Origin: Phascolomyces articulosus
Taxonomy: Eukaryota; Mucoromycota; Mucoromycetes; Mucorales; Lichtheimiaceae
Direction: 5' to 3'
Assembly: GCA_025677815.1 (NCBI GenBank)
Contig: JAIXMP010000011.1
Location: 930,001-994,000, forward strand
Length of the DNA stretch: 64,000 nucleotides
The position numbers were made by a program, and so were the translations under genes. The notes beneath the pieces were generated by a model, which did no database searches, was not told the origin of the DNA, and saw only the letters and a list, made by a program, of their open reading frames with translations. Below, in pieces: positions 34,639 through 46,686 of the stretch (within the stretch, counting starts at the first letter, position 1; every line of letters begins with the position of its first letter).

Positions 34639-36913
34639 ATGGACAACAACGACAATTCTTCATTGACACTTTCTGTACAAAGTATTGATTTTAAAGCATA
34701 CCAAGAATTATTTGAACGCCTGGACAAAACTATTCACCATTGTCAATATCGACAAGTCGTCCATGAAGCCACCTCCGCCATTAATCAACTATTTGAATCT
34801 CATTTACTTGTCCTCTTTGATATTCGTGCTCATGCCAATGCTATGCAAGGGCATTATGATGCCGCTTGCTCTGACGTTCGAAAAATGATAAAGTGTGCCC
34901 CAGGTTTGACTGCGGGATATGCAAGAAAGGGAATGATTTGTTCTATATCAGGAAGACACACACGAGCAATCAAGGCTTTTGATGAAGGACTTCAAAAAAT
35001 AACAGCCACAACAGCAGATGATCGTGAAGAGATAAAACGAGAAGAAAAACAGCAACTTGTTGCAAAAAAGGAGAAATCCATAGCGATGAATAACGTAGCG
35101 ATAGATTTTTTATCGATCCTTCCCAATGAAATTATAAACGAAATTATCGTCCAATTCCCTCAAGAAACAAAAATGGCGTGTTTGGGAGTATCACAAATAT
35201 GGCGAAGGCGGGTATTGGAGTGTGCAAGTACATGGAAACGATTATCATTTAAAAAAAGTTCGTTTATGGATATGGATCAATGGTTAATCAACATTACACC
35301 TTATATTGGAAGCTTTGTTGAAAACTTGACGATTGATTGTACTAGTCAACAAACTCTTTTTGCCTGTCTTGAACATATAAACAGTGGGTATTTTAGTAAA
35401 GTTCAATCACTGAAAATGCCAGGTATTTTATATATCTATTCATAAATACACAGTGTATTACAAAATTGACCGTTTGTTTACTTACATTTCTCTGTCAACC
35501 CTGATAACAGCAAATAGTACATGTAACTTCCGGCCATCATCTATTGATACCACTTTATTTACTGCCTTCTCTCAAATGAATGACACCCTAACCTATCTCA
35601 ACATGGACCTTGGTAATAACAAGGATACAATCACATTGGCAAATATTGTACAATTATGCACAAATCTGACAGATCTGCAATTTACAAATACACCTCGGCT
35701 ATCAACTGTTGTGGGTGATTTTTCTGGGGTTGAATACCATGGTGCCCTTGTTAACTTGGAATTAAAATCATTTTCAATTACTGGACAAGATATCGAACTG
35801 GTATTACAAAAATGTCGATCCATACGACGTCTGGTCATGACTGGATGCAATACATCTGTCCTGGATCCTATCAACATGTATGCAACGAACCTGGAAATCT
35901 TGGGTTACAATCCTAGTTTTCAGATCCCTGGATTAGATGAAAAAAAGAAGGATTGGAAAATGAATGGATTACGTATGATCTATTGTAATGATGGAGGTCC
36001 ATGTGTACCTACCGCCTCCCTTTTTCCATTGATTTACAAAAATCGAAACACACTTGAAGTCGTTTATGCCATTCTTTCAGATTTAGCACAGGATCAAATT
36101 CAACAATTCACTACCGCTTATGCAGATTTTCGATTAGATCATGCCACAAGTGTTGCATTCTGGTTATTCCCATCCATTCAATCATTCCTATTACGATCCA
36201 TCCGTCACTCAACAGCATTAGCCCGCCTTCATGTGACTAATGTACATGACGTCGATGCATTTACGCAAACACTCATGGATATGCCACCCCTTCGTAAACT
36301 CTCCATATCTCATGTCCATAATAACAATAACAATAATGAGGATGACAACGATAGTACCAGTGCCACTATTGGAACAACGACACCAACCAATTCATCTTCA
36401 TCCACAACAACAACAACAGGAGCAACAGTCGACACTGAAAGTGATCATTCCACCAGTCTCATTCGATTATTGAGTAGATACGCAAAGATATCAAGATTGG
36501 ATCAACCTTCCTTGGAAAGCATCAAACTGCGTTATTGGGATGTGAATGATTCTGTATTAACGACATTGGCTGATATCAAGACATTACGCATGATTACATT
36601 GGCTGGCTTAAACCATGTGACGACACAGGGGATCCAGAATTTGATCAAATTGCTATCTGAACAGGAACAACCGCAATTATCTGGCATCAAATTGAACAGA
36701 ATGAAAGCAGTGACCAATGATGTGATTATTGGTTTGGGAGATATAAAGGGAATAGCGACCATTGAATTGGATGAGCTGCATAGAATCACGGATAAAGGTA
36801 TCAAGAGCTTGATAGATAACCCGAATCATAGAATCTCGAAATTAAAAGTGAAACGGTGCCGCTTTATTGGTAATAAATGTTTACGATATATTAAACAGAA
36901 AATAAAATCATGA
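34639..36913 (+). CDS. TPR - F-box - LRR protein (Dia2/Pof3-like)
   Basis: Seen: exons 34639-35422 and 35511-36913 join in phase to 728 aa. Residues about 20-125 form two to three TPR-like helical pairs (VLFDIRAHANAMQGHYDAA, GYARKGMICSISGRHTRA). An F-box follows at about 155-200 (LSILPNEIINEIIVQFPQ), then LRR-like repeats to the end, interrupted by a low-complexity N/S/T insert near residues 500-540. Known: yeast Dia2 and fission yeast Pof3 share this order; they are SCF adaptors tied to replisome disassembly and chromosome stability. Inferred: orthology is plausible but unproven, since such genes can be multicopy in early-diverging fungi. The final basic residues (KQKIKS) follow a last LRR. 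Confidence 0.82.
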
Positions 36914-37257
36914 AAATAAGCACAGTATTGTCATCCGTCACCACATTGTATAATGATATAAAATAGAGTTCATATGTCACTGTGCAACATTTTATAGCAG
37001 TTGATTACCCTTAACCCATAATAAAGATCGCCGTTTTTTTTTTTTTTTTGTATGTGCAGTAGATGATATTTGATAATTTTATTATTTTTGTTTTTTTTTT
37101 TTTGTTCAATGTTAGAGACTTCCATATAACAAAAGAAAAAGAAAGAAAAAGAAAGAAATAGAAATAAGGCTGTTGTTGTTATGAGAGATAGAGATAGAGA
37201 ATAATGTTATTGCTGTGGTGTGTGTGTGATTTGTAGAGTTAAAAAAATAGAGACAAA
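36914..37257. other. Convergent 3' regions
   Basis: This holds the 3' ends of the TPR-F-box gene (+) and the Tra2-like gene (-). It contains T-runs, an (aaagaaag)-like purine tract at 37133-37160 and gagata repeats near 37182. No gene is seen. Confidence 0.55.
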
Positions 37258-38699
37258 TTAACGAGACCAGGAACGGCTACGGCTTCTAGATCTGTAAGAA
37301 CCTCGTCTTCTGCGGTTATAATAAGGAGATCGCGATCGACTACGGCGTCTGTTGTATCGACGGTCACGATAGAAACCACCACGACCGCCACCTCCGCCGC
37401 CGCCGCCACCTCCTCCACTACCTCCAGCACCTCCACCAGGACGCTTGTCGCCCATATATTCTCCAGGTGTTGGTGTATGAGGACGATGGGTTACAGAGTA
37501 ATCCACACGAACAGGGCGATTGTCAATTTCCTATTCATAAAATGTTAGTTATTTCTGCAGAGTTTCTTTTTTTCATACCATCTCACTCTTCCCCCCTCAA
37601 AAAAAAAAAGATGTATATATTTTCTTACCATGCCATTAGTAGCTTCTCGTGCACGAGCAGCATCTTCTTGATTGGCATAATACACGAAACCAAAACCTCG
37701 AGAACGTTTATGCTATAAAATAGAAACAATGTGAGTTTATTGTTCTTTAAATACACCACATACATATCATTTATGTACTTACTCTATGATCATAAACAAC
37801 TGTTACTCTTTCCAAAGGACCATACTGAGAAAAGATTTCTTCAAGGTCAGGTTCACGCGTTCTCAAATTCAAACCAAACACGCCAATAATTTTGGACATT
37901 TCAGGTTTATCCTAATGATAATGAATTTATGTGTTAAAGGAGGCACATTTTTTAAGGAGTAATAATAATAGTAGTAGTCATCATGTCGTCATACTTACTC
38001 TTGTACCATGGAATTCCTTTTCTTTTCGACTAGATAGATGTATATATATACAAATGAGTATATTTCCTATTGAAGTTCAATTTACATATATATATTCCCA
38101 TTGAATCAATGAATTACCTTTTACGTCTTTCAAGTGAACGAGAAGAGAATCGACTACGACGATTAGGTGAACGACTGTATCGACTACGACGTCGTGGTGA
38201 AGGACTGTTGTAAGGAGGTTTTTTTGTATGAGAAATAACACAAAAGTATAAGATTGGAATAATATGAAAAAAAGCAGAAATAAAGTAAATTCTTGAAAGG
38301 TCTTGTTCTTCTTCTTTGGGGTGATATTGATAATTCTTGTGGGTGTAAGAAATTGAGAGAAAGAAAAAGGGAAGAGACTTGAAAAAAATTTATATATATA
38401 TAAAAAGGACGCGTATAGGAAAAAACCAACTCTTGCTTCTTGTTTTTTTTTTGAAAACTTCTCTCATTCTTTTTTAACTCTTTTTCTTCCTCTTCATATC
38501 AAATTTGAATTCCTCTCAAGCTCTTCTTGCTTCAAACGCTTTATAAAAAAGCCCCCCAAAAATATTTCAGAGCAAATGGGTTTAAGTCAACAATAATCAA
38601 TTGGTGCGTGTGATAGATATATCGTTATATAAAAATGGTACTTTCCTCCCTTCCTCCATAAACATAACCTTTTTCCCTCCATTGAGAAACAAGAATGAG

Positions 38700-38734
<35 letters not shown>

Positions 38735-39359
38735 GAGATGAATAGCCCAAAAGAGAAAGAAATAGAAAGTAGGGGAAAAAGGGAAAACAAGGGAAGGGGA
38801 GAAAGAAGAAAAAGAACAATAAAAATAATAAAATGAAAAAAAGTATGGCAATTTTATAAAAAAATTCCTATTTTGCTTACCTTCTTCTATATCTTCTTCT
38901 GCGATCACGACTTCTGGATCGGGAATAAGAAGGGGATCGACGGCGACGGTAAGAGCGCGATGATGATCGACTACGAGAACGTGACATGGGTGACCGTGAA
39001 CGCGAACGTGAACGACTACGACGATCACGTGCAGGCGATGGACTTCTGCTGTATGAACGAGAACGGGAACGTGAAGGTGAACGAGAGCGAGAGCGAGAAG
39101 GTGAACGAGAGCGCGAACGATTGTTGTTATCACCCGATGTTTGTTCGGGTGGTGGTGGTGAACGTTCCTCAGCTAATGGTTGTTCCTATTTATTATATTC
39201 GTTGTTAAATAAAATAAAAAAAAAGAATACATTAGATTGATGCATAACGTATTCCATGACGCGTTTCATTTTTTAAAAATTATAGATTAGAATGAAATAT
39301 AAAAAGTATAAGAAATGTAAAATATATATATATATAAAAATAATAGTGATTTTTACCAT
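37258..39359 (-). CDS. Tra2-like SR splicing regulator (RS - RRM - G/RS)
   Basis: Seen: seven exons on the minus strand, about 300 aa. The first coding exon is only ATG (39357-39359). Exons 2 and 3 encode a long Arg/Ser domain. The RRM follows, with RNP2 IIGVFGLNL and RNP1 RGFGFVYY. The diagnostic linker [19 protein letters not shown], close to the Tra2 linker, leads into a poly-Gly stretch and a second short RS tail ending WSR. Known: Tra2 proteins bind GAA-rich exonic enhancers and promote exon inclusion in the nucleus, under control of SR-protein kinases. Odd: the intron between exons 2 and 3 (38205-38880) is 676 nt, several times the local norm. Tra2 genes elsewhere autoregulate by alternative splicing. 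A generic SR protein is the alternative call, but the linker argues for Tra2. Confidence 0.9.
38700..38740. repeat. (GAAA)n/(GA)n purine repeat in a Tra2-like intron
   Basis: gaaagaaagaaag passes into about 20 bases of alternating ga. It lies inside the 676-nt intron; read on the minus (sense) strand it is a CT-rich tract, a possible polypyrimidine-binding region. Confidence 0.85.
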
Positions 39360-39601
39360 CTTGGTTCAAGTTGGAAAGTAAGAAAAAAAAAACCTCAACA
39401 ACCTTTTTTTTTCTTGAAAAAAAGAACAAAAAAAAATTGAAATCGTGACTTTGAAATAAAAAAAAAAGATGCATATATATTTTTACGAGGAATTTACTAA
39501 AATGGGTACGCATAGTGTACAACAATGATAAATGGCAATTGTAGTCGAATTACAATAATCAGATTCTTTTTGTGGTAACATTGACTCTTATTCTATTGTT
39601 T
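39360..39601. other. 5' flank of the Tra2-like gene
   Basis: AT-rich upstream sequence of the minus-strand Tra2-like gene, with A/T homopolymers. No other feature is seen. Confidence 0.5.
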
Positions 39602-39956
39602 AGTATCAAACTATTGAATGGTGTAATAAACGAAAACCAAACGACGAGTATAGACACAAGTCCGTTGAACGCTTTGGAGCAGCCATCAGGGAAAAAAAAC
39701 TCAATTGAAGAATTCACATGACTACATGTTGCACCCAATGGACCATCTGTTCATGTTGCCGTAACAACACCAACAGTTTCGATAGCAGCGGCAATGTCCA
39801 ATGGAAACGGGGGGGTTGTTCGTCTCCAAGCCTACAGAATTGGAAAGCTATGAGACATTGTTAGGAAATATCACTTGTCATCCTCCACCCCCAAATGTAG
39901 ACAACCGAATTTCGAAAGACAGAGACCTTTTCGAGCGTCTTGAAGCCAAGATGTAG
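39602..39956 (+). pseudogene. Decayed coding fragment (one stop, one frameshift)
   Basis: Seen: an open frame from about 39602 reads coding-like residues (SPLNALEQPSGKKNSIEEF). It meets a TGA at 39719-39721 and then stays open to a run of seven G at 39809-39815. After that run the sense-like reading continues one frame over (KPTELESYETLLGNITC ... DRDLFERLEAKM) to TAG at 39954-39956. A six-G run would restore a single frame. The product is not recognised. Inferred: a relic of a once functional gene whose 5' part is missing. A sequencing error in the G-run plus a missed intron over the TGA is the alternative. Confidence 0.5.
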
Positions 39957-41480
39957 AAAGAAAGAAAAAAAGAAAGACAACAGACGAGATTAACTAGGCA
40001 GAAGCTGGTTTAAAAAAATGATAAACACTTTATAGTAAAAAAATACATATTGAAATTCAATCTTCATTTCTTGCAGTATATATTTATAGTATCAAAGGTT
40101 ATATTTCCGTCAAGGACGGCACTTTACTCCAGACAATAATAATGAAAGTTTGGATTATAATATAGAAATGAGCACATACTTCTTGGAATAGAGAGAAAAA
40201 AAAAGCTGCCATAGAAATCATGATCCTGTATTTTTTTATTTTATGCACATTTGTCGAAATGATCACTGGCTACAAGACATATTTTTCACATGATGGACCA
40301 ATATAAATTTTCTGCCACATTAAATGAAAACCATGCATTTACTATTAATTATCTTTTTTTCCCTGATTGATTCTGATGGTAGTGCTATATTAAGTGAATA
40401 GATTCAGCTGTTATGAATCAATATAGATTGTTTTTACTGATGATATATTAATTAATTGTTTAACATAATTTATGATTCTAGAATACGTCACGTTTTTGCA
40501 TCAATAGGAAAAAAAGATAATACAAGAAACATGACACTATTCTATAACCATAATTTATATGCGTGTGAAAGAGAGAGAGATGTAAAGTAAAAGCCCATTA
40601 TTCTCGTTTATTCAGCATGATGGTATTACCCTGACTTTTACCGTTAGTTTCAACTTGATATACATGACATATAAATTTCATTCTTCATAACTGGATGAAT
40701 TAGGCTGATCCCTGCTTAATTGCATTATTCAGAATAACAATCAAAACAATAGATAGTTTATTATCTAGAAAAAAAGTTCAATTATGTATGTATTTTTTTG
40801 GTTACTATTTAATACTATCTTGATCAATGGCCAATTCTTGCCAAGCATACATAATAAGGCGGATATAGTAAGTATGTTATAATATACTTGGTCTTGGCCT
40901 GTTGTTTGTCGAGGTTTTCTACCATGATTAATAAATAGATCGACTCTCCGCTGCTAAATAAACATCTCCTGTTTACAAAATATATAGATACTGTTGATTC
41001 TATCCAATCGCCAAAGTTTATATTTTAATAAATACATTTTGGTTAGCATCCTCTCTTCTAGAAAGTTTAATGATGCATTTACAGTTTGATTTTCCTGGTT
41101 GTTGGATCCAAAAAAAAAAAAGTGATGCACTGACCGCGATTTGCCAAGATCGTAAACTCGTCCTTCCGACATTATTTTTCCGCCAAGGTATAGCTATTAA
41201 TCAAAAGTGTGTAACTTCCATCAACGTTTGCCAAGATAGAAATATTGCCTTATATATATTTATTTATTTACATTGAAAACATTTCTTGTTACTGGTAGAA
41301 CTCGGGTTTGTTGTGTTTTACTAGATCACCCATAGTGTCATTATTATTTTGGTATTTTTGTAGTAACAATAACATATAAGGTATTACCTACTTTTTACAC
41401 ACAACAAAGACCACTTATTATACAATTATTATTCACCATTGGTTATTTTTCATACTAGTGATTTAAAAAAGAAAAACACC
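39957..41480. other. Intergenic DNA upstream of ERG6
   Basis: AT-rich. The only patch of interest is 41130-41250, where a short motif (tttgccaagat) occurs twice in direct orientation about 88 bp apart. No gene is supported. Confidence 0.5.
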
Positions 41481-43082
41481 ATGTCAATGATCAATAATGA
41501 ACATACAGGACAAATTCAACTTATGCGAAAACTTCATGGTGATTTAGTTCTTGATCAGGGTAGTTTCTTTAAAAAGATTACTCAGAAAGATCAAACATTG
41601 AATCAACAAGCAGCAACTACTTATTACAATCATTGGAAACATGAGGATACCCATCCACAAGAAGAAGAAGAAGAAAATGATGAAGATGAATATGTTCATC
41701 GTCGTCGTGAACAAGCTCAAAATATGACCAATGCATTTTATGATTTGGTTACTGATTTCTATGAGTATGGTAAAGCATTATACTAGCTACTACAATTAGC
41801 TGATAATAATAGATATATAAACAATTCTTTAGTATACAACCAACTGTATAAGGGAGACGATAGAATTGGCACACTGATACGTATATGAATCCTACTTTTT
41901 TTTTACTTTATACTAGGATGGGGACAATCATTTCATTTTGCAAGACTTTATAAAGGTAAATAGCTTTTTTTTTCAATTATTGAAATAAGTGTTACTATTT
42001 ATAAAAAAATACCCAATAAATCATATACTAAGCCGTTTGCTTTACGATAATAGGTGATACTTTTGAAGAAAATATTAAACGACATGAAGCATTTTTAGCA
42101 CTCAAACTTGGTCTTGGAAATGGGCAGCGTGTATTGGTATGTATATACCTCACCATTTTTTTATTTGAGAAGGGAAGAGGATAATATAACACCTGGTTAC
42201 TGGTGTAATTAACCAATTTTTATGGACATATATTACAGGATGTTGGCTGTGGTGTAGGTAAATAAGAATAGATTTGATAAACATTTCATTTTATATAAAT
42301 ACATATCTTATCCTACTTGTAAATGTTACATAGGCGGTCCACTACGTGAAGTAGTCAAAATTTCTGGATATGCTCATGTAACTGGTATCAACAACAATGC
42401 CTACCAAATAGAACGATGTGCAGCCTATGCAGCCAAATACGGATTAACTGACTATACTGGATTTGTCAAAGGAGATTTTACAAAGATGCCGTTTGGTGAT
42501 TGTACATTTGACGCTGTATTTTCAGTAGAGGCCACTGTACATGCTCCTCGCTTAGAAATGGTGTATAGTGAAATTTATCGGGTATTACGACCAGGAGGAC
42601 GTTTTGCTTGTTATGAATGGTGTACGACACCCAAATACAATGACGTAGATCCATCTTCCTCTTCTTCTCATCATAGTAAGAACTGCACCAATTTCCTCCA
42701 TCGTCAAATCATTCATGGTATTGAACAAGGCAATTCCATTTCAAAGTTATATTCAACCCATGAATGTCTTGAAGCATTACAATCCGTTGGATTCCATGTT
42801 TTGGAACACCATGATATGGCAACCATTGATCAAGCAACCACACCATGGTATGATGCACTGAAGAAACCTAAAGGTCTACGCGGTTTACTTCGATCCCCGT
42901 TGGGACGTTATTACACACATAGCCTATTGACTGTGATGAGTAAATTCAAGTTGGTCCCACCTGGTGTGTTGGAAACATCTCAATTATTAAATGATGCAGC
43001 GGATGTATTGGTTGCTGGTGGTGAATTAGGAATATTTACACCAATGTTCTTTTTTGTTGTAGAAAAACCCTCTTCTTCTTAG
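41481..43082 (+). CDS. ERG6: Sterol 24-C-methyltransferase
   Basis: Seen: five exons, about 390 aa, with the start at 41481 (MSMINNEHTGQ) and stop TAG at 43080-43082. An in-frame upstream ATG at 41439 would add only non-conserved residues. Diagnostic blocks: sterol-binding region YEYGWGQSFHFARLYKG, split by two introns; SAM motif VLDVGCGVGGPLREV, also split by an intron; FSVEATVHAP; and IYRVLRPGGRFACYEW. The acidic EEEEEN stretch near residue 60 is unusual. Known role: transfers methyl from S-adenosylmethionine to C-24 of zymosterol or a related sterol in ergosterol synthesis, at the ER or lipid droplets. The family assignment is firm; the exact sterol substrate in this fungus is not readable. 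Confidence 0.96.
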
Positions 43083-43423
43083 GTACTTCTTTTTATTTTT
43101 AATGTCTCAATTCAACTTGTTGCTATTTCTATTATTTCCTTTTTTATATAATAAATTTTGTTCTGCAAAAAAAAAAAACAATTACATAATACAATTATTG
43201 TACCTGTTCTAAGTTGTCAGGGAGAGAGAGGAAGGAAGATGAAATTTTAAAGGATTGTTCAAATTACCAATGATGTCTGGTTGGTTACACATAACAACGG
43301 TGGCTTTTGAAAAAATATGCGCCCATCGAAAAATTATGGGATCATTTCACCGAAAAAAAAAATTCTAACCTTCTTTTTTTTTTTTCTTCTCATACCTTTT
43401 TTTTTCATTGCAATTTATTAATC
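43083..43423. other. Short intergenic region
   Basis: 3' UTR of ERG6 and 5' flank of the SRP40-like gene. It has an A-run at 43168-43179 and a purine-rich patch at 43220-43240; nothing else is seen. Confidence 0.55.
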
Positions 43424-45525
43424 ATGGCAGGAGACTTAGACGCCAGTATTTATGCTTATCTTGTATCTAAAGGTTACAATGAAGCCGCCGAAAAATTAAA
43501 GGAAAAAAATCCTTCAGTAAGTTTTTGTTTCGTCTTTTCTGTATTGATAGAATCGACCCGCGTTTTTTTTTTTTTTGACAGCGATCGAGATCTTGAAACA
43601 ATCAATTGATTCATGGTGTTCTTTTTTATTATTATTAGGCTGCCCAATCCTCAAAGAGTAGTACTTCACTTGAAGAATTATTTAAGAGCCAAGCTGGAAG
43701 GTAAGGGAACGAGTGGGGCTAATGTCTTCTCTCTATCTTATGGGAGAGAGGGGAGGTATCGATTTGGAAAGAAGGACAAAGGAATTGGAAGAGGAGAAAA
43801 GGTGGTCATTGGTTCCGGTAACTAAGGAAAAAGAAAATTTACGTGTACTTGTTTGTTTGTTTTTATTACAGTGATGAAGACACTGAAATGAAGGATGCTT
43901 CGTCCTCGTCTTCTTCAAGCGATAGTGGCAGCAGCTCTAGCAGTGATGACGATTCATCCTCTTCGGATGATGAAGAAGAAAAGGTAGAGGAATCCAAGGA
44001 GACCGGCTCGTCTAGCAGTTCTTCTAGCAGCTCGTCTAGCAGCTCCAGTGCTTCAGATAGTGATAGCAGCAGTGATTCTTCATCCTCATCCGATGAAGAA
44101 GAGGAACCAGCAAAGAAGGAAGAATCATCTTCAGCATCATCATCATCATCTGACGAAGAACCTACAAAGAAGGAAGAATCATCTAGTTCTAGCTCGGAAA
44201 GCGACTCGTCATCATCCTCTGACGAAGAAGAAGAGAAAAAGGAAGAGTCCTCCAGCTCTAGCTCATCGTCTTCCTCCGACGAAGAAGAAGCAAAGAAGGA
44301 AAGCAGTGAATCATCCAGCTCTAGTTCAGGTGGCAGCTCCTCCTCCTCCTCCTCCTCCTCCTCCTCCTCCTCCTCGTCATCATCATCATCATCATCCTCT
44401 GACGAAGAAGAAGCAAAGAAGGAAAGCAGTGATTCCTCCAGCTCTAGCAGTGATTCGGATTCTTCATCTTCATCCGATGAAGAAGAAAAGAAGGAAACCG
44501 TCAAGGAAGCGTCATCTAGCAGTGATTCCTCTGATGAAGAAAAGGAAAAGGATGTTGAAATGAAGGAAGCCGACCAATCATCCTCATCATCATCATCCTC
44601 ATCATCATCATCATCATCATCATCCTCATCGAGCGATTCATCCTCCTCCAGTGAATCAGAAGACGAAGACGTCAAGATGGAAGAAAGCAAAAAGTCCGAT
44701 AGTTCCAGTAGTAGTGACTCCAGTGATTCGAGTGACTCTGAATCGGAAAAGGAAGAAGAAAAGAAGGATACCTCCAGTGAATCTGTAAAAGAAGAAGAAA
44801 AGGACGAATCATCATCATCATCATCTAGCAATAGCGACTCATCCTCTTCAAGCGAGTCTGAACAAGAAGAAACCAAGAAGGAAGCTTCTTCTTCTTCGAG
44901 TGACTCTTCCTCAGACAGTGATGGTGGTTCATCGTCGGATAGTGATTCTGAAGATGAAGAAGAAACAAGTGAAAAGAAGGAAAAGGATGATGATTCCGAT
45001 GACGATTCATCTTCTTCCTCCAGCAGTGGATCGGATGCCGACAGTGAATCCAGTGATTCAGAAGATAGTGATGATGAAAAGAAGGAAGACACGAAACAAG
45101 AAGATGCCTCCTCTTCCTCTTCCTCGAGCAGCAGTGAAAGCGATAGCAGTAGCAGTGATAACGAAAGCGATGATGAAAAGGAAAACATTAAGGAAGAAGA
45201 AACACCTGTTGTAAGCGCTGGTACCAAGCATCAGTTGGAGGAAACCGAAGTGAATGGTACACAACAAAACAAAAAGGCCAAGAAACAACCTGGTACACCT
45301 TTCCAACGTGTCAAAGTGGAAGATGTAGAATTCCATGATGATAGATTAAGAGATAATACATATGTGAGCAAGGGTGGATCGGATGAAATGTCGTATGGTT
45401 GGAAAGCACATGTAGATTTGATCAAGACGCGAGGTGATAAATTCCGTGCTGAAAAGAATAAGAAAAAGAGAGGATCGTATCGAGGAGGACGTATATCCAT
45501 GGAAAGTCATAGCATCAAGTTTTAA
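43424..45525 (+). CDS. SRP40: SRP40/Nopp140-like nucleolar phosphoprotein
   Basis: Seen: exons 43424-43516, 43639-43700 and 43872-45525 give 602 aa. The N-terminus is a LisH-type dimerisation helix (DASIYAYLVSKGYNEAAEKL). About 430 residues of Ser runs alternating with acidic and Lys-rich blocks follow, full of casein kinase 2 sites (SSDEEE). The conserved C-terminal SRP40 domain (TPFQRVKVEDVEFHDDRL ... SYGWKAHVDLI ... DKFRAEKNKKKRGSYRGG) completes it. Known role: a nucleolar chaperone for box C/D and H/ACA snoRNPs in ribosome biogenesis. The Ser tract uses TCC, TCA, TCT and AGC codons, and includes pure (TCC)n and (TCA)n runs likely to vary in length. A 453-codon reverse-strand frame across it is a by-product of this skew. 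Confidence 0.93.
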
Positions 45526-46686
45526 TCTATTTTTATTTTTTTGAACAATCGCACACATTTATACACTCACTCAATCCATTTACATTTTTTACACATGACA
45601 ACCATCCCCATTTCTCATTTACATTTCTATTTTCTTTTTTTTAAAAAAAAGTTTTTTTTTTCCTTATTTCATTTCTAATTCTTTTTCTCTTTAGTTTTAC
45701 GTATTTGTTATCCCCTCTTCTTCTTTTGCATAATGTAAATAAAAGCATACTAACTAGAATAATGGTTTTGCTAAAATATCAAATTAAAAACATATATTAT
45801 CTTATATAAACAATGGATCCTATCTACTATGACATTAACTAAATATTAAACAAACCCATGTAGTCATATTGGGGATAACTCGCGTACAATATCTCCCTCT
45901 CTCCCCAAACAAAAACCCTCCTTTCATGTATGCGTTACCTTTGTTTTATTTTCTTCTCCATTAAAAAAGAATCAACTTGGATCCCCATGAACACTTTTGG
46001 ATTAAACACGTGTTGTCTCGTTTGTCATGACCAACATTTCGTTTCAAAAACCACATTAGGATGAGGGAGGGAGAGAGAACCTTTCTTTTATTGTATAATA
46101 TTGACCTTTTTCTTATAAAGTCCTTCTCCTTTCTGGTTTTTTTTTCTGACAATTCAAAAGAGAATGACAATAGAAGGAGAAGTATCAGAGAGATATATTT
46201 ATATGTTTGATAGAAACAAGAGGACCTTTTCTCCCTTGAATGTCGAATTTAGTAACACATAAAAAAGTAACCTGCAAAGTCGCATGACCATATGTTTTGC
46301 ATTTTTCAAAAAGAGAAATCCGACCCCGCAGCATCAGCAATCACCGTAACTAAAACGCAAAAAAAGTTTCCTCTTCTTCTTGTTCTTCTTCTTCCTCTTG
46401 CTTCTTCTTCCTCTTTCTTTTAATACCTTTTATTATATATAAATATATATAAATATCCCTTTTTTTTGTTTTATGTTGCTTTATTGATTATTAGAGCCCT
46501 TTTTATTATATATATCTTTTGTAACACTTTTTTTCTTTTCGTTCAAGTACTCGAAATAGCATTAAAAATAACTCAACACACCTTTTTTTATATATATTCC
46601 CCTCTTTTTTTTTTTTTGTTAATCGTAAAAAAAAAATCAACCTTCACCTAAAAAAAACTTTCTCTTTTTTTCCCTTTTATAAAAAT
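45526..46686. other. Intergenic DNA upstream of the CCCH gene
   Basis: AT-rich with several C/T-rich stretches. (ttc)n-like tracts at 46370-46420 and T-runs up to 46670 immediately precede the CCCH gene and probably form its promoter and leader. No gene is seen. Confidence 0.55.

Noticed and set aside
38986..39240. A + strand Arg/Glu-repeat ORF
   Set aside because: It is the antisense of the Arg/Ser codons in the Tra2-like RS domain.
43866..45227. A 453-codon minus-strand frame across the SRP40-like gene
   Set aside because: It is the reverse reading of Ser/Glu/Asp codon repeats, giving low-complexity Ser/Leu/Asp with no domain. The + strand frame has the LisH and SRP40 domains and proper introns.
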